A DNA stretch of 64,000 nt from Christiangramia salexigens (lineage in GTDB: Bacteria; Bacteroidota; Bacteroidia; Flavobacteriales; Flavobacteriaceae): positions 13,501-77,500 of the forward strand of contig NZ_CP018153.1 in the NCBI RefSeq assembly GCF_001889005.1. Direction: 5' to 3'. The notes beneath the pieces are model-generated. The model saw nothing but the letters and a program-made list of their open reading frames with translations. It was not told where the DNA came from and searched no databases. This document shows, one piece after another, positions 45,471 through 54,209 of the stretch (position 1 is its first letter; each line of letters begins with the position of its first letter). Made by a program: the position numbers and the translations under genes.

Positions 45471-45962
45471 TTCCACTCGCCAGTTATCCTTGCCAAAGGT
45501 GACCTTTACAGTCTCACTAAGAGATGTTGAAAGAGAAATTCCTTTAAAATCGGCTTTTACCGGATATTTTTTATGGTTTCGATCAACCAGTACAGCAGTT
45601 TTAAATTGTTTTAAGGGTACGTCCAGGAAATGCCTAACCCCATAAATAAGGGTTGTTCCGGAATTTAAAACATCATCTACAAGGATCACAGATTTATTTT
45701 GATAGGTATCTGCATCCAATGATGTTTTGATCTCATTCAGCGGATTCTTCTTGTCGATCTCAACTTTGCAAAGCAAAACCTTTAATGGGGAGATCTCTAA
45801 AAGATCTGCTTCAAGTTTTTGTGCAAGTTCAAAGCCCTTTCGGGAAATTCCTGCCAGTACAATTTCATCTTCTTTAATGTTGCTCTCATAGATCTGATAA
45901 GCAATACGACGGATCTTGTGTTTTATCTGTTCGTGGTTTAAAATTGGATGATTTTTTTGCAT
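45462..45962 (-). CDS. PyrR-like phosphoribosyltransferase
   Basis: 166 residues. The PRPP-binding loop SVILVDDVLNSGTTL and the PyrR-type AVLVDRNHKKYPVKADFKGISLSTS place it among PyrR/uracil-PRTase-like proteins. In Bacillus PyrR also binds pyr mRNA; whether this one does is not visible here, since no pyr attenuator or pyr gene is adjacent. It could be a simple salvage enzyme. It follows the TPMT-type gene after 3 bp. Confidence 0.8.
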   Translation of the reverse strand: MQKNHPILNHEQIKHKIRRIAYQIYESNIKEDEIVLAGISRKGFELAQKLEADLLEISPLKVLLCKVEIDKKNPLNEIKTSLDADTYQNKSVILVDDVLNSGTTLIYGVRHFLDVPLKQFKTAVLVDRNHKKYPVKADFKGISLSTSLSETVKVTFGKDNWRVELS

Positions 45963-45965
45963 CGG

Positions 45966-46541
45966 TTATTTTTTGCGGAATTTAAAAAACAATTCATTAC
46001 CCTGTCTGGGTTTTATGGAATTATAGCTGGTTTCCAGAATATCTATTTCAAAACAGGAACTAAAATACGTTAAATATTCATTTTTACTTCCTCCAAATGG
46101 CGGCCCGGATGCTTCAAGAGGGAAATCGAATAACAAACCTGCGATGCGACCCTTTTCAAGCAATAGATTAGTAACTTTCTGGGCGTAATCCATTCTTTTC
46201 ATAACAGGAATTGCACAGAAAAATGTTTGTTCCAGGATCAAATCATATTTACCCTCATGTTCAAAAAAATCTGCCTGGATTATTTGAGAATCAGGAAAAT
46301 GAGGAACTCTTTTTCTGAAATTGTCGAGAGGTTCCTTTGCAATATCTATAATACTAACATTCTTAAAGCCATTGTCAAATAAATACTCGGCTTCGTATGA
46401 ATTCCCGGCGCCGGGAATAAGGATTTTAAGATCCTTGTCCTTTAATTGATCTATATATACCTTAATTGGGGTTGAGATATATCCTATATCCCAACCGGTG
46501 CGTTGCTCTTGGTATCGTGCAGACCAGAAGTCTTTATTCAT
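45966..46541 (-). CDS. TPMT-family SAM-dependent methyltransferase
   Basis: 191 residues. FWSARYQEQRTGWDIGYIS at the N-terminus and ILIPGAGNSYEAEYLFDNGFKNVSIIDIAKEPL (SAM motif I with acidic end of strand 2) match the thiopurine-methyltransferase-like family; EQTFFCAIP is the motif near strand 4. Such proteins methylate S, Se or Te compounds; the substrate is not predictable. It overlaps the Hsp15-like gene by 8 bp. Confidence 0.87.
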   Translation of the reverse strand: MNKDFWSARYQEQRTGWDIGYISTPIKVYIDQLKDKDLKILIPGAGNSYEAEYLFDNGFKNVSIIDIAKEPLDNFRKRVPHFPDSQIIQADFFEHEGKYDLILEQTFFCAIPVMKRMDYAQKVTNLLLEKGRIAGLLFDFPLEASGPPFGGSKNEYLTYFSSCFEIDILETSYNSIKPRQGNELFFKFRKK

Positions 46542-46947
46542 CTTTTTTAGGCTCTACCTCTTTTTCTTCGATTTTATCTCCAGCATTCTCAAACCAATCG
46601 TCAATATCGCGGCGGTCCTTCTTAGTAGGTCTTCCGGTTCCTTTTTTCCGGTAATAGTCTTTGGAATACTTTAGAAGATCCAGTTTTTCAAAGGCTTCTT
46701 TTGGAGTGACATCGTGGATATAAAGATTCACCAATTTTGCTCCAACCCGGCTTTTTGGGAGGTCCAAAACCTCGATTTCGTAATTTATCTGATTCTTTCT
46801 AACCCTTAATTTATCCCCGGGAAAAACCTCTTTAGAAGGCTTCAAAATTTCATCTTCCAGCCTTACTTTACCCTGCTTACAGGCATTGGTGGCAATACTT
46901 CTGGTTTTAAAATATCTAACGCACCATAAAAATTTATCAACTCTCAT
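46534..46947 (-). CDS. S4-domain RNA-binding protein, Hsp15 (HslR) type
   Basis: 137 residues from the ATG at 46947; an upstream TTG lies inside the -7 element and is rejected. MRVDKFLWCVRYFKTRSIATNACKQGKVRLEDEILKPSKEVFPGDKLRVR is a full S4 domain as in E. coli Hsp15, which rescues stalled 50S subunits carrying peptidyl-tRNA. The C-terminal ~50 residues are strongly charged (KKGTGRPTKKDRRDIDDWF). It heads a three-gene unit with the methyltransferase and PRTase. Confidence 0.88.
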   Translation of the reverse strand: MRVDKFLWCVRYFKTRSIATNACKQGKVRLEDEILKPSKEVFPGDKLRVRKNQINYEIEVLDLPKSRVGAKLVNLYIHDVTPKEAFEKLDLLKYSKDYYRKKGTGRPTKKDRRDIDDWFENAGDKIEEKEVEPKKDE

Positions 46948-46980
46948 AATTTGACCTTTAAAACCACGTTCATTATTAAG

Positions 46981-46988
46981 CAAAAATA
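46981..46988 (-). promoter_or_regulatory. -7 element of the Hsp15-like operon
   Basis: Minus-strand TATTTTTG, 33 bp before the chosen start. Confidence 0.5.
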
Positions 46989-47027
46989 CAAGATTATTGT
47001 ATCTTGCGCGACCAAAATACTATTCTA

Positions 47028-47975
47028 ATGAGATTGAACAAACTTATGATGATTTGCCTTTTGGCATTCATTGTTTTTTCATGTAATAAAGATGATGATA
47101 ATCCAGAGCCAACCCCACCGAGAGACAGAGGGGAGCAGGCAATTGCCGATGACCAGGCTTTAATAGATTACCTATCTACACATTTCTATAATTACGAGGA
47201 GTTCGAGAACCCTTCAGAAAATTTTGACTATGTAGTTAGATTCGATACCATCGCAGGTGATAATTCTGATAAAACTCCGATTATAGATTCAGATAAACTT
47301 CTAACCAAGACCGTTAACTATCAGGGCGTAGATCAGTTATTATACGTTTTAAAAGTAAGAGAAGGGGAAGGGCCTAAACCGGCTGCCACAGATTCTACTT
47401 TGGTAGGTTATAAGGGAGAACTGTTAAACAGCAGTGTATTTGATAGTAATCTTAAATCTCCCTTATGGTTCAATTTATCCGGTTATCAGGTTAGAGGAAG
47501 TAATGGTGGCGCCACCCGGGTTGGTAATGTGATCGAAGGATTTGGAAAAGGCCTTAGTGAGTTTCGTGCGTCTACAGGATTTACTCTGAATTCCGATAAT
47601 AGTGTAGAATGGAATAACGACTATGGGATAGGAGCCTTGTTTATTCCATCTGGATTGGGATATTTTTCTTCACCAAGACCATCTATTCCGGCTTACTCTC
47701 CATTGATTTTTACATTTAAGCTTTACAGAGTTAATGAGGCCGATCATGACGGCGACGGCATACCTTCTTATATGGAGGATCTTGATGGTGATGGAGATGT
47801 CTTCAACGATGATTCTGATGAAGATGGCTTAAGTAATCATTCCGATGCCGATGATGACGGGGATGGAACTCCAACACGAAAGGAGATTATTATTAACGAG
47901 GATGGAAGCATTGAGTTTCCCGATTCTAATAATAATGGAATTCCGGATTATTTAGATCCTGATACATTTCAATAA
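47028..47975 (+). CDS. FKBP-type PPIase lipoprotein with thrombospondin-type-3-like Ca-binding tail
   Basis: 315 residues from the ATG at 47028, which gives the lipoprotein signal MRLNKLMMICLLAFIVFSCNK (Cys at 19). The FKBP domain (about 105-245) carries VGYKGELLNSSVFDSN, VIEGFGKGLSEF and YGIGALFIPSGLGYFSS; some active-site positions differ from standard FKBP. The last ~70 residues are Asp/Gly/Asn repeats (DHDGDGIPSYMEDLDGDGD, DEDGLSNHSDADDDGDGTP) of the TSP3 type that bind calcium. It is an outer-membrane or periplasmic folding factor; related Flavobacterium proteins include gliding-associated GldI, but assignment to gliding is not supported here. Confidence 0.85.
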   Translation: MRLNKLMMICLLAFIVFSCNKDDDNPEPTPPRDRGEQAIADDQALIDYLSTHFYNYEEFENPSENFDYVVRFDTIAGDNSDKTPIIDSDKLLTKTVNYQGVDQLLYVLKVREGEGPKPAATDSTLVGYKGELLNSSVFDSNLKSPLWFNLSGYQVRGSNGGATRVGNVIEGFGKGLSEFRASTGFTLNSDNSVEWNNDYGIGALFIPSGLGYFSSPRPSIPAYSPLIFTFKLYRVNEADHDGDGIPSYMEDLDGDGDVFNDDSDEDGLSNHSDADDDGDGTPTRKEIIINEDGSIEFPDSNNNGIPDYLDPDTFQ

Positions 47976-47991
47976 AAGAAATTTAAATACG

Positions 47992-48023
47992 AAAAAAGCC
48001 CCGGATTTCCGGGGCTTTTTTTA
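47992..48023. terminator. Bidirectional terminator between FKBP and OMP genes
   Basis: AAAAAAGCCCCGGA pairs with TCCGGGGCTTTTTT (14 bp), with A- and T-runs on both sides, between convergent genes. Confidence 0.92.
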
Positions 48024-48048
48024 TGATTCAACTTTATAGTCCTTCAGT

Positions 48049-48654
48049 TTAGAACGAATAAGATGCACTAAGTATCCATTGTGAGGGTCTGGAATCTATG
48101 CTGAAATTATCTGAAGCAGATTCGCTAAAGGCTGTATTTTCTGTGAAAGCACCTTCATACCTTACATCAAATCCAAGACGGCCTAATTCTAATCCACCTC
48201 CTAATTGATATCCCATTGTAATATCCTTTTCAACTTCTCCAATCTGCATATTGGTGTTTTCAAGTTTATTGCTCAATATATATTGAAATGATGGTCCAGC
48301 TTTAATATTTAGTGGTCCAAGTACATTTACTCCAACCAGAACAGGAGCATCTATTTTATCCAATTTATAGTTGAAGTTGGAGTATTTCGTATTTAATTCA
48401 GTATACATTAACTCCGGACGGATAAAAATTCCTAACATTTCGAATTGAGCAAATACTCCGGCGTGAAATCCGGTTTTATTTTCTCCGTCTTCAAAGGAAG
48501 ACGTAAAATCTTCTGCACCTTCCTGTGGTGATTCATATTCTCCGGTGGCTCCGTAATTTAATCCACCTTTAATTCCGAATTTGGCTTCCTGTGCACTGGC
48601 AGTAAATGCAGTGGCAAGTAAACCAATAATAAGTAGCTTTTTCATATGTTTCAT
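48049..48654 (-). CDS. Outer-membrane beta-barrel (OmpA/OmpX-like porin) protein
   Basis: 201 residues. Signal peptide (MKKLLIIGLLATAFTASAQ; an in-frame ATG three codons upstream is also possible, so the start may be 48645). The mature protein begins with AKFGIKGGLNYG and alternates aromatic/polar strands to the C-terminal WILSASYSF with a terminal Phe, as for the porin family/outer-membrane beta-barrel domain of ~8 strands. Specific function unknown; it is transcribed alone. Confidence 0.85.
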   Translation of the reverse strand: MKHMKKLLIIGLLATAFTASAQEAKFGIKGGLNYGATGEYESPQEGAEDFTSSFEDGENKTGFHAGVFAQFEMLGIFIRPELMYTELNTKYSNFNYKLDKIDAPVLVGVNVLGPLNIKAGPSFQYILSNKLENTNMQIGEVEKDITMGYQLGGGLELGRLGFDVRYEGAFTENTAFSESASDNFSIDSRPSQWILSASYSF

Positions 48655-48704
48655 TTAATTTGAGGTTGGTATAACGCAGGAAATGTGCCAAATATTCTGC
48701 TATA

Positions 48705-48743
48705 AAAAAGTAAACCTCTCAGGTTCTGTTCCTGAGAGGTTTA
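48705..48743 (-). terminator. Terminator of the transketolase operon
   Basis: TAAACCTCTCAGG (48711-48723) pairs perfectly with CCTGAGAGGTTTA (48731-48743); on the minus strand CTTTTTTA follows. Confidence 0.88.
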
Positions 48744-48764
48744 TAGAAAATATATTTTATTTCT

Positions 48765-49718
48765 TTATTTTCTTTTCACAACTTTTTCTGAAGCTTTAAC
48801 TATGGCTGCAGCATTCAGTCCGTATTTTTCCATAAGCTGCTCTGGAGTTCCGCTTTCACCAAAAGTATCTTTAGTAGCAACGAATTCTTGAGGAGCAGGA
48901 TTGTTTTCAGCAAGGGTCCTTGCAACGCTTTCGCCAAGTCCGCCTAAGAAATTGTGTTCTTCGGCAGTGACCACACAGCCTGTTTTCTTAACAGATCTAA
49001 TGATTGCTTCCTCATCCAGTGGTTTAATAGTGTGGATATTCAACACATCAGCACTGATTCCCTTTTCATTTAATTCTACCGCAGCCTGGATCGCCTCCCA
49101 AACCAAGTGGCCGGTTGCAATGATGGTAACATCATTACCTTCATAAAGCTGTACTGCTTTTCCAATCTCGAACTTCTGATCTTCTGGAGTAAAATTGGCA
49201 ACTTTTGGTCTTCCGAATCTAAGATACACTGGTCCATCGTGTTCAGCGATTGCCAGGGTGGCTGCTTTGGTTTGATTAAAGTCACAGGTATTGATGACTG
49301 TCATTCCCGGTAACATCTTCATTAGGCCAAGATCTTCAAGGATTTGATGCGTCGCACCGTCTTCACCAAGAGTAACTCCGGCATGACTTGCACAAATTTT
49401 CACATTTTTACCTGAGTAAGCTACACTTTGACGTATCTGGTCATAAACCCTACCAGTAGAGAAATTTGCGAAAGTTCCGGTGAATGGGATCTTCCCTCCA
49501 ATGGTCATTCCGGCTGCCATGCCGATCATGTTAGCCTCGGCAATTCCTACCTGGAAGAATCTTTCCGGATGATTGGCCTTAAATTCGTCCATTTTAAGGG
49601 AACCTGTAAGGTCTGCACATAAGGCAACCACATTTTCATTGGTTTTCCCTAGTTCTGTAAGACCGGCTCCAAAACCTGAACGTGTATCTTTATTTCCTGA
49701 GTTTTTATATTCTTTCAT
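48765..49718 (-). CDS. Transketolase, C-terminal subunit
   Basis: 317 residues covering the pyrimidine-binding and C-terminal domains of transketolase. Motifs: VVALCADLTGSLKMDEF, FQVGIAEANMIGMAAGM (the Glu that activates TPP), THAGVTLGEDGATHQ-type sequence SHAGVTLGEDGATHQ, and VVTAEEHNFLGGLGESVA. It pairs with the separate N-terminal subunit encoded upstream (gap 36 bp), giving a split enzyme. It moves two-carbon units in the non-oxidative pentose phosphate pathway. Confidence 0.93.
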   Translation of the reverse strand: MKEYKNSGNKDTRSGFGAGLTELGKTNENVVALCADLTGSLKMDEFKANHPERFFQVGIAEANMIGMAAGMTIGGKIPFTGTFANFSTGRVYDQIRQSVAYSGKNVKICASHAGVTLGEDGATHQILEDLGLMKMLPGMTVINTCDFNQTKAATLAIAEHDGPVYLRFGRPKVANFTPEDQKFEIGKAVQLYEGNDVTIIATGHLVWEAIQAAVELNEKGISADVLNIHTIKPLDEEAIIRSVKKTGCVVTAEEHNFLGGLGESVARTLAENNPAPQEFVATKDTFGESGTPEQLMEKYGLNAAAIVKASEKVVKRK

Positions 49719-49754
49719 TTCGTTTGTATTAATAGATGAGAAAATTATCGGAGA

Positions 49755-50600
49755 TTAATAATCTCCAATGGTTTCAGGGTTTTGATTAAGTGCTGTTTCC
49801 AGCTGTTCATCATTTGGAGCTTTCCCGTGCCACGCATGTGTGTGCATCATGAAATCTACTCCATGTCCCATTACGGTATGCATAAGTACACAAACAGGTT
49901 TTCCTTTTCCTGTTCTTTCTTTTGCGTCATTAAGTCCATCTATTACTTGTTGAATGTCATTTCCATCCTTAATGTCCAATACATCCCAGCCAAAGGCTTC
50001 AAATTTGTCTCTTAGGTTTCCAAGTGGCAGAACAGTTTCTGTACTTCCGTCAATTTGCTGACCGTTAAGATCTACAGTAGCGATAAGATTATCTACATTG
50101 TTCCCGGCAGCATACATGATCGCTTCCCAGTTCTGTCCTTCCTGAAGTTCTCCATCTCCGTGAAGAGAGAAAACCAGATTTTTATCCTTGTTAAGCTTTT
50201 TGGTTTGAGCTGCACCTATGGCAACACTCATTCCCTGTCCAAGAGATCCGGATGCGATTCTAATACCAGGTAGACCTTCATGCGTAGTTGGATGTCCCTG
50301 TAAACGGGAATCTATAAGTCTAAAAGTGTTCAATTCCTCTACAGGAAAATATCCTGTTCTGGCTAGAACACTATAATAAACCGGAGAAATGTGACCGTTG
50401 GAAAGAAAGAAAAGATCCTCTTCCTTAGCGTCCATATCGAAATTTGTGTTGTGCTTCATTACAACCTTATAAAGGGCGGTAAAAAATTCTGTACAACCAA
50501 GGGATCCTCCCGGATGGCCTGAATTCACTTTATGAACCTGCCTTAAAATATCCCGGCGAACCTGGGTAGCAAAATCTTGTAATTCGTTGATGTCTGGCAT
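49755..50600 (-). CDS. Transketolase, N-terminal (TPP-binding) subunit
   Basis: 281 residues. HKVNSGHPGGSLGCTEFFTALY, SNGHISPVYYSVLA, GSLGQGMSVAIGAA and LHGDGELQEGQNWEA...NLIATVDLNGQQIDGST (the GDG..N diphosphate/Mg site) identify the PP domain of transketolase. Split N/C subunits are the rule for one transketolase copy in many bacteria and archaea. It is cytoplasmic and co-transcribed with the C-terminal subunit. Confidence 0.94.
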   Translation of the reverse strand: MPDINELQDFATQVRRDILRQVHKVNSGHPGGSLGCTEFFTALYKVVMKHNTNFDMDAKEEDLFFLSNGHISPVYYSVLARTGYFPVEELNTFRLIDSRLQGHPTTHEGLPGIRIASGSLGQGMSVAIGAAQTKKLNKDKNLVFSLHGDGELQEGQNWEAIMYAAGNNVDNLIATVDLNGQQIDGSTETVLPLGNLRDKFEAFGWDVLDIKDGNDIQQVIDGLNDAKERTGKGKPVCVLMHTVMGHGVDFMMHTHAWHGKAPNDEQLETALNQNPETIGDY

Positions 50601-50743
50601 TTTAAATTGTGTTGTTTTAATGTGGGCAAAAATAACTTTTTAAAAGGCTTTAGCCAAGTAACTATATCGCAGTTATTAACTTTTTAATTGAAATACTAAC
50701 ATACTGAGTGCTTATTGAGCACTTCATTTGTGTTTTAGTTGAG

Positions 50744-50751
50744 TATCTTTG
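50744..50751 (+). promoter_or_regulatory. -7 element of tgt
   Basis: TATCTTTG, 19 bp before the ATG at 50771. It lies inside the longer open frame that begins at 50708 and so supports the later start. Confidence 0.5.
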
Positions 50752-50770
50752 CACCGATTTAAATTTAAAT

Positions 50771-51901
50771 ATGGATTTTGAACTTTTAACTACCGATTCC
50801 GGAAGTAAAGCCAGAGCAGGTACTATTACTACAGATCATGGTAAAATTGAAACCCCGATCTTTATGCCTGTGGGGACTGTAGCTTCCGTAAAAGGGGTGC
50901 ATCAGAAAGAATTAAAGGAAGACATTAACCCAGATATAATTCTTGGAAATACCTATCACTTATACTTAAGGCCACAAACCGAAATTCTTAAAAAAGCGGG
51001 AGGGCTTCATAAGTTTATGAACTGGGACAGGAATATTCTAACCGATAGTGGTGGATATCAGGTTTATTCTCTTTCTGCAAGAAGAAAGATTAAAGAGGAA
51101 GGCGTAAAGTTCAAATCACATATAGACGGGTCTTATCATACATTTACTCCGGAGAATGTAATGGAGATCCAAAGAGCCATTGGTGCAGATATCATTATGG
51201 CCTTTGATGAATGTACGCCTTACCCCTGCGATTATAACTATGCAAAAAGATCTATGCATATGACGCATCGCTGGCTGGACAGATGTATTAATCATCTTGA
51301 AAAAACACCGGAAATGTATGGCTATCAGCAAACTTTGTTTCCAATCGTTCAGGGAAGCACATATAAAGACTTGAGAAGACAATCTGCAGAATATATTGCC
51401 AATGCAGGAGCTGAAGGTAACGCCATTGGTGGTTTATCTGTTGGTGAACCAGCCGAGGAAATGTATGCGATGACAGAAGTTGTGACGGAAATTCTTCCGG
51501 AAGACAAACCTCGATATTTAATGGGTGTAGGGACTCCTATCAATATTTTGGAGAATATTGCGTTAGGAGTAGATATGTTTGATTGTGTAATGCCAACCCG
51601 AAATGGTAGGAATGGAATGTTGTTCACTTCTCACGGAACTATAAATATCAAGAATAAGAAGTGGGAAGCCGATTTTTCTCCTATAGATGAAGAGGGCGTG
51701 AGTTTCGTGGATAGTCAATATTCAAAAGCTTATGTAAGACACCTCTTTTCGGTAAACGAAATGCTGGGAAGACAAATCGCCAGTATTCATAACCTAAGCT
51801 TTTATCTGTGGTTGGTAAGGGAAGCGAGAAAGCATATCTTAGCCGGAGATTTTACCGAGTGGAAGAATAAAATGGTGAAACAAATGGATAAACGTCTATA
51901 A
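50771..51901 (+). CDS. tgt: tRNA-guanine transglycosylase lacking the zinc cysteines
   Basis: 376 residues from ATG 50771. Catalytic motifs are intact: ILTDSGGYQVYSLS (Asp92, base recognition), GNAIGGLSVGEP, MGVGTP and MFDCVMPTRNGRNG (Asp271, the nucleophile). At the zinc site where most bacterial enzymes read CxCxxC, this one reads EEGVSFVD (307-314), without any Cys; the following YSKAYVRHLF and the His of SIHN (340) are kept. I recall the same loss in other Bacteroidota. It exchanges G34 for preQ1 in queuosine tRNAs. It precedes a permease gene by 10 bp. Confidence 0.95.
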   Translation: MDFELLTTDSGSKARAGTITTDHGKIETPIFMPVGTVASVKGVHQKELKEDINPDIILGNTYHLYLRPQTEILKKAGGLHKFMNWDRNILTDSGGYQVYSLSARRKIKEEGVKFKSHIDGSYHTFTPENVMEIQRAIGADIIMAFDECTPYPCDYNYAKRSMHMTHRWLDRCINHLEKTPEMYGYQQTLFPIVQGSTYKDLRRQSAEYIANAGAEGNAIGGLSVGEPAEEMYAMTEVVTEILPEDKPRYLMGVGTPINILENIALGVDMFDCVMPTRNGRNGMLFTSHGTINIKNKKWEADFSPIDEEGVSFVDSQYSKAYVRHLFSVNEMLGRQIASIHNLSFYLWLVREARKHILAGDFTEWKNKMVKQMDKRL

Positions 51902-51911
51902 TCCAACAAAT

Positions 51912-52988
51912 TTGAAAATTTTAGATTGGTATATACTTAAAAGGTATCTGGGAACCTTCTTTATGATGTTGGTTCTTTTTATACCTATTGGTATTACGGT
52001 GAATCTTGCCGAAAAGATCGATAAGATCCTAGAAAATGAAGTGCCTTTTATTGAGGTGGTTTATTATTATGTGGATTTCACTGTTTATTTCGCAAATCTG
52101 CTATTTCCTATTTTCCTGTTTTTATCAGTTATCTGGTTTACCTCCAAACTTGCGATGAATACAGAAATCGTTGCCTTTTTAAGTAGTGGGGTTTCATTTT
52201 ATAGATTTTTAAGACCGTATCTGGTTGGCGCTACTATTGTTTGTATAGGGGCGCTTATTCTGGCTATGTATCTTGCGCCTCAGGCCAGTAAAGGTTTTAA
52301 TGAGTTCAAATATCAATACCTGAAACACGGTGAACAAACTCAGGAAACCAATGATGTTTACCGGCAGATAAATGATAATGAATATATCTATGCCAGCCAT
52401 TTTCAACCTAAAACAAAATCGGCCCGAAACTTTACCCTGGAGCATTTTGAAGGTAATGAATTAAAGTTCAAGATTAGTGCTTCCAATTTGCGCTATGATG
52501 AAAAGGATAGCCTTTATAAATTAACCAGGGTAGATAAAAGGATTATAGGAAAGGAAGAAGATAGTATTCGGTTTTACAGGACCCTGGACACGATCCTGCC
52601 ATTTGAATTTGATGAGCTTACTCCGGAATCCTATATAGCCGAAACCTTAAATTATACAGAGCTTAACGACTTTATCGCGAAGGAGCGTAGAAGAGGATCT
52701 GGTAATATAAACAGATATTTGGTCGTTGCCTATAAGAGATGGAGTATTCCAATTTCGGCGTTCATCTTGACCATTATTGCTGTGGCCGTGGCTTCCTTTA
52801 AAAGAAGAGGAGGGATGGGTATAAATCTGGCAGTTGGAATCACCCTGGCGTTTATATTTATATTTTTCGATAAGGTATTCGGAACAATGGCAGAGCAGTC
52901 AACGTTTTCACCACTAATCGCTGTATGGTTTCCGAATATGGTTTTCGGTGTTCTGGCTGTGGTCCTGCTATTCCGTGCGAAACGTTAA
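51912..52988 (+). CDS. LptF/LptG-family permease (TTG start)
   Basis: 358 residues. MKILDWYILKRYLGTFFMMLVLFIPIGITVNLAEKID is the typical YjgP/YjgQ opening; membrane helices lie at about 15-35, 55-80 and 100-120, and three more at the C-terminal end after a periplasmic beta-jellyroll domain (about 130-265). The TTG at 51912 is the only start ahead of the conserved N-terminus. It forms the inner-membrane part of the LPS-export bridge with LptB; which of LptF and LptG it is cannot be decided alone. Confidence 0.88.
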   Translation: MKILDWYILKRYLGTFFMMLVLFIPIGITVNLAEKIDKILENEVPFIEVVYYYVDFTVYFANLLFPIFLFLSVIWFTSKLAMNTEIVAFLSSGVSFYRFLRPYLVGATIVCIGALILAMYLAPQASKGFNEFKYQYLKHGEQTQETNDVYRQINDNEYIYASHFQPKTKSARNFTLEHFEGNELKFKISASNLRYDEKDSLYKLTRVDKRIIGKEEDSIRFYRTLDTILPFEFDELTPESYIAETLNYTELNDFIAKERRRGSGNINRYLVVAYKRWSIPISAFILTIIAVAVASFKRRGGMGINLAVGITLAFIFIFFDKVFGTMAEQSTFSPLIAVWFPNMVFGVLAVVLLFRAKR

Positions 52989-53046
52989 TAATAAAATTAC
53001 CTCAAAAATTAAGAGGCTTCAAGGATTTCTATCCTTAAGAAGTTGT

Positions 53047-53054
53047 TATATTTG
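53047..53054 (+). promoter_or_regulatory. -7 element of accA
   Basis: TATATTTG, 33 bp before the ATG. No -33 TTG at standard distance. Confidence 0.5.
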
Positions 53055-53087
53055 TAAGCTATAAAAAAAATAAATACCATAATCTGT

Positions 53088-54041
53088 ATGGAATATTTAG
53101 ATTTTGAACAACCTATAAAAGAGCTTGAAGAGCAATATGCAAAAGCCTGTAATATTGGCGAAGAAAGCGAGGTTGATGTGACTGCCACTTGTAAGCAGAT
53201 CGAAAAGAAGTTAATCGAAAAGAAAAAGGAAATCTACAAGAACCTTAGCCCGTGGCAAAGAGTTCAGCTTTCCAGACACCCTAACAGACCGTATACCCTG
53301 GATTATATCAACGCGATTTGCGGTGATACTTTCTTAGAATTGCACGGAGATCGTAATGTTAAGGATGATAAAGCAATGATTGGTGGATTAGGAAAGATCG
53401 ACGATCAGAGTTTTATGTTCATTGGGCAGCAAAAAGGGTATAATACCAAAACTCGTCAATACCGTAATTTCGGTATGGCAAATCCTGAAGGTTATCGTAA
53501 GGCGCTACGCCTAATGAGGTCTGCAGAAAAATTTGGAGTACCAGTAGTATGTTTTGTAGATACTCCCGGTGCATATCCAGGTCTTGAAGCTGAAGAAAGA
53601 GGACAGGGTGAGGCCATTGCGAGAAATATTCTTGAAATGACCCGTTTAAAAGTGCCGATCATTGTAGTGATTATCGGTGAAGGTGCCAGTGGTGGTGCTT
53701 TAGGTATAGGTGTAGGTGATAAAGTCCTTATGCTGGAAAATACCTGGTATTCTGTAATTTCTCCGGAGTCCTGTTCTTCAATTTTATGGAGGAGCTGGGA
53801 ATACAAAGAGATTGCTGCCGAAGCTCTTAAGCTTACGGCTACAGATATGAAGAAACAAAAGCTTATTGATGAGATCATCAAGGAGCCACTTGGAGGAGCT
53901 CATAGTAATAAAGAGGAAACTTTTAATAAGGTAAAAACTTCAATTACGAAAGCTTACGATGAATTTAAAAACTTATCCCCCGAAGATCTTGTAGAAAAGC
54001 GGATGGATAAATATTTAGACATGGGAGTGTTTAAAGGATAA
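53088..54041 (+). CDS. accA: Acetyl-CoA carboxylase carboxyltransferase subunit alpha
   Basis: 317 residues. [14 protein letters not shown] at the N-terminus, [79 protein letters not shown] and [16 protein letters not shown] are the AccA signatures. With AccD it forms the carboxyltransferase that makes malonyl-CoA for fatty-acid synthesis; accD is not in the window. Own promoter and terminator. Confidence 0.97.
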   Translation: MEYLDFEQPIKELEEQYAKACNIGEESEVDVTATCKQIEKKLIEKKKEIYKNLSPWQRVQLSRHPNRPYTLDYINAICGDTFLELHGDRNVKDDKAMIGGLGKIDDQSFMFIGQQKGYNTKTRQYRNFGMANPEGYRKALRLMRSAEKFGVPVVCFVDTPGAYPGLEAEERGQGEAIARNILEMTRLKVPIIVVIIGEGASGGALGIGVGDKVLMLENTWYSVISPESCSSILWRSWEYKEIAAEALKLTATDMKKQKLIDEIIKEPLGGAHSNKEETFNKVKTSITKAYDEFKNLSPEDLVEKRMDKYLDMGVFKG

Positions 54042-54067
54042 CTCCTTTGTTTATATAAGATGCATTT

Positions 54068-54098
54068 AAAATCCGGGAATTTGATCTCGGATTTTTTT
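54068..54098 (+). terminator. Terminator of accA
   Basis: AAATCCGGGA pairs with TCTCGGATTT over 10 bp (one G-U), followed by T7. Confidence 0.85.
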
Positions 54099-54209
54099 GT
54101 CTTATTAACAGAAAAATATACTTATCAACAGGTAAATTGTTGATTACCTGTGGAGATAGAAACCCAAATCTTTTTAAGATTGTCTTAACAAATTATTTAC
54201 TTTAGTTAT

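Noticed and set aside
50708..50770. Upstream extension of tgt
   Set aside because: It runs through the TATCTTTG -7 element and lacks similarity to Tgt; MDFELL at 50771 is the normal start.
53021..53036. AAGGAT/ATCCTT hairpin before accA
   Set aside because: Only 6 bp, no T-run, overlaps the presumed promoter; probably chance.
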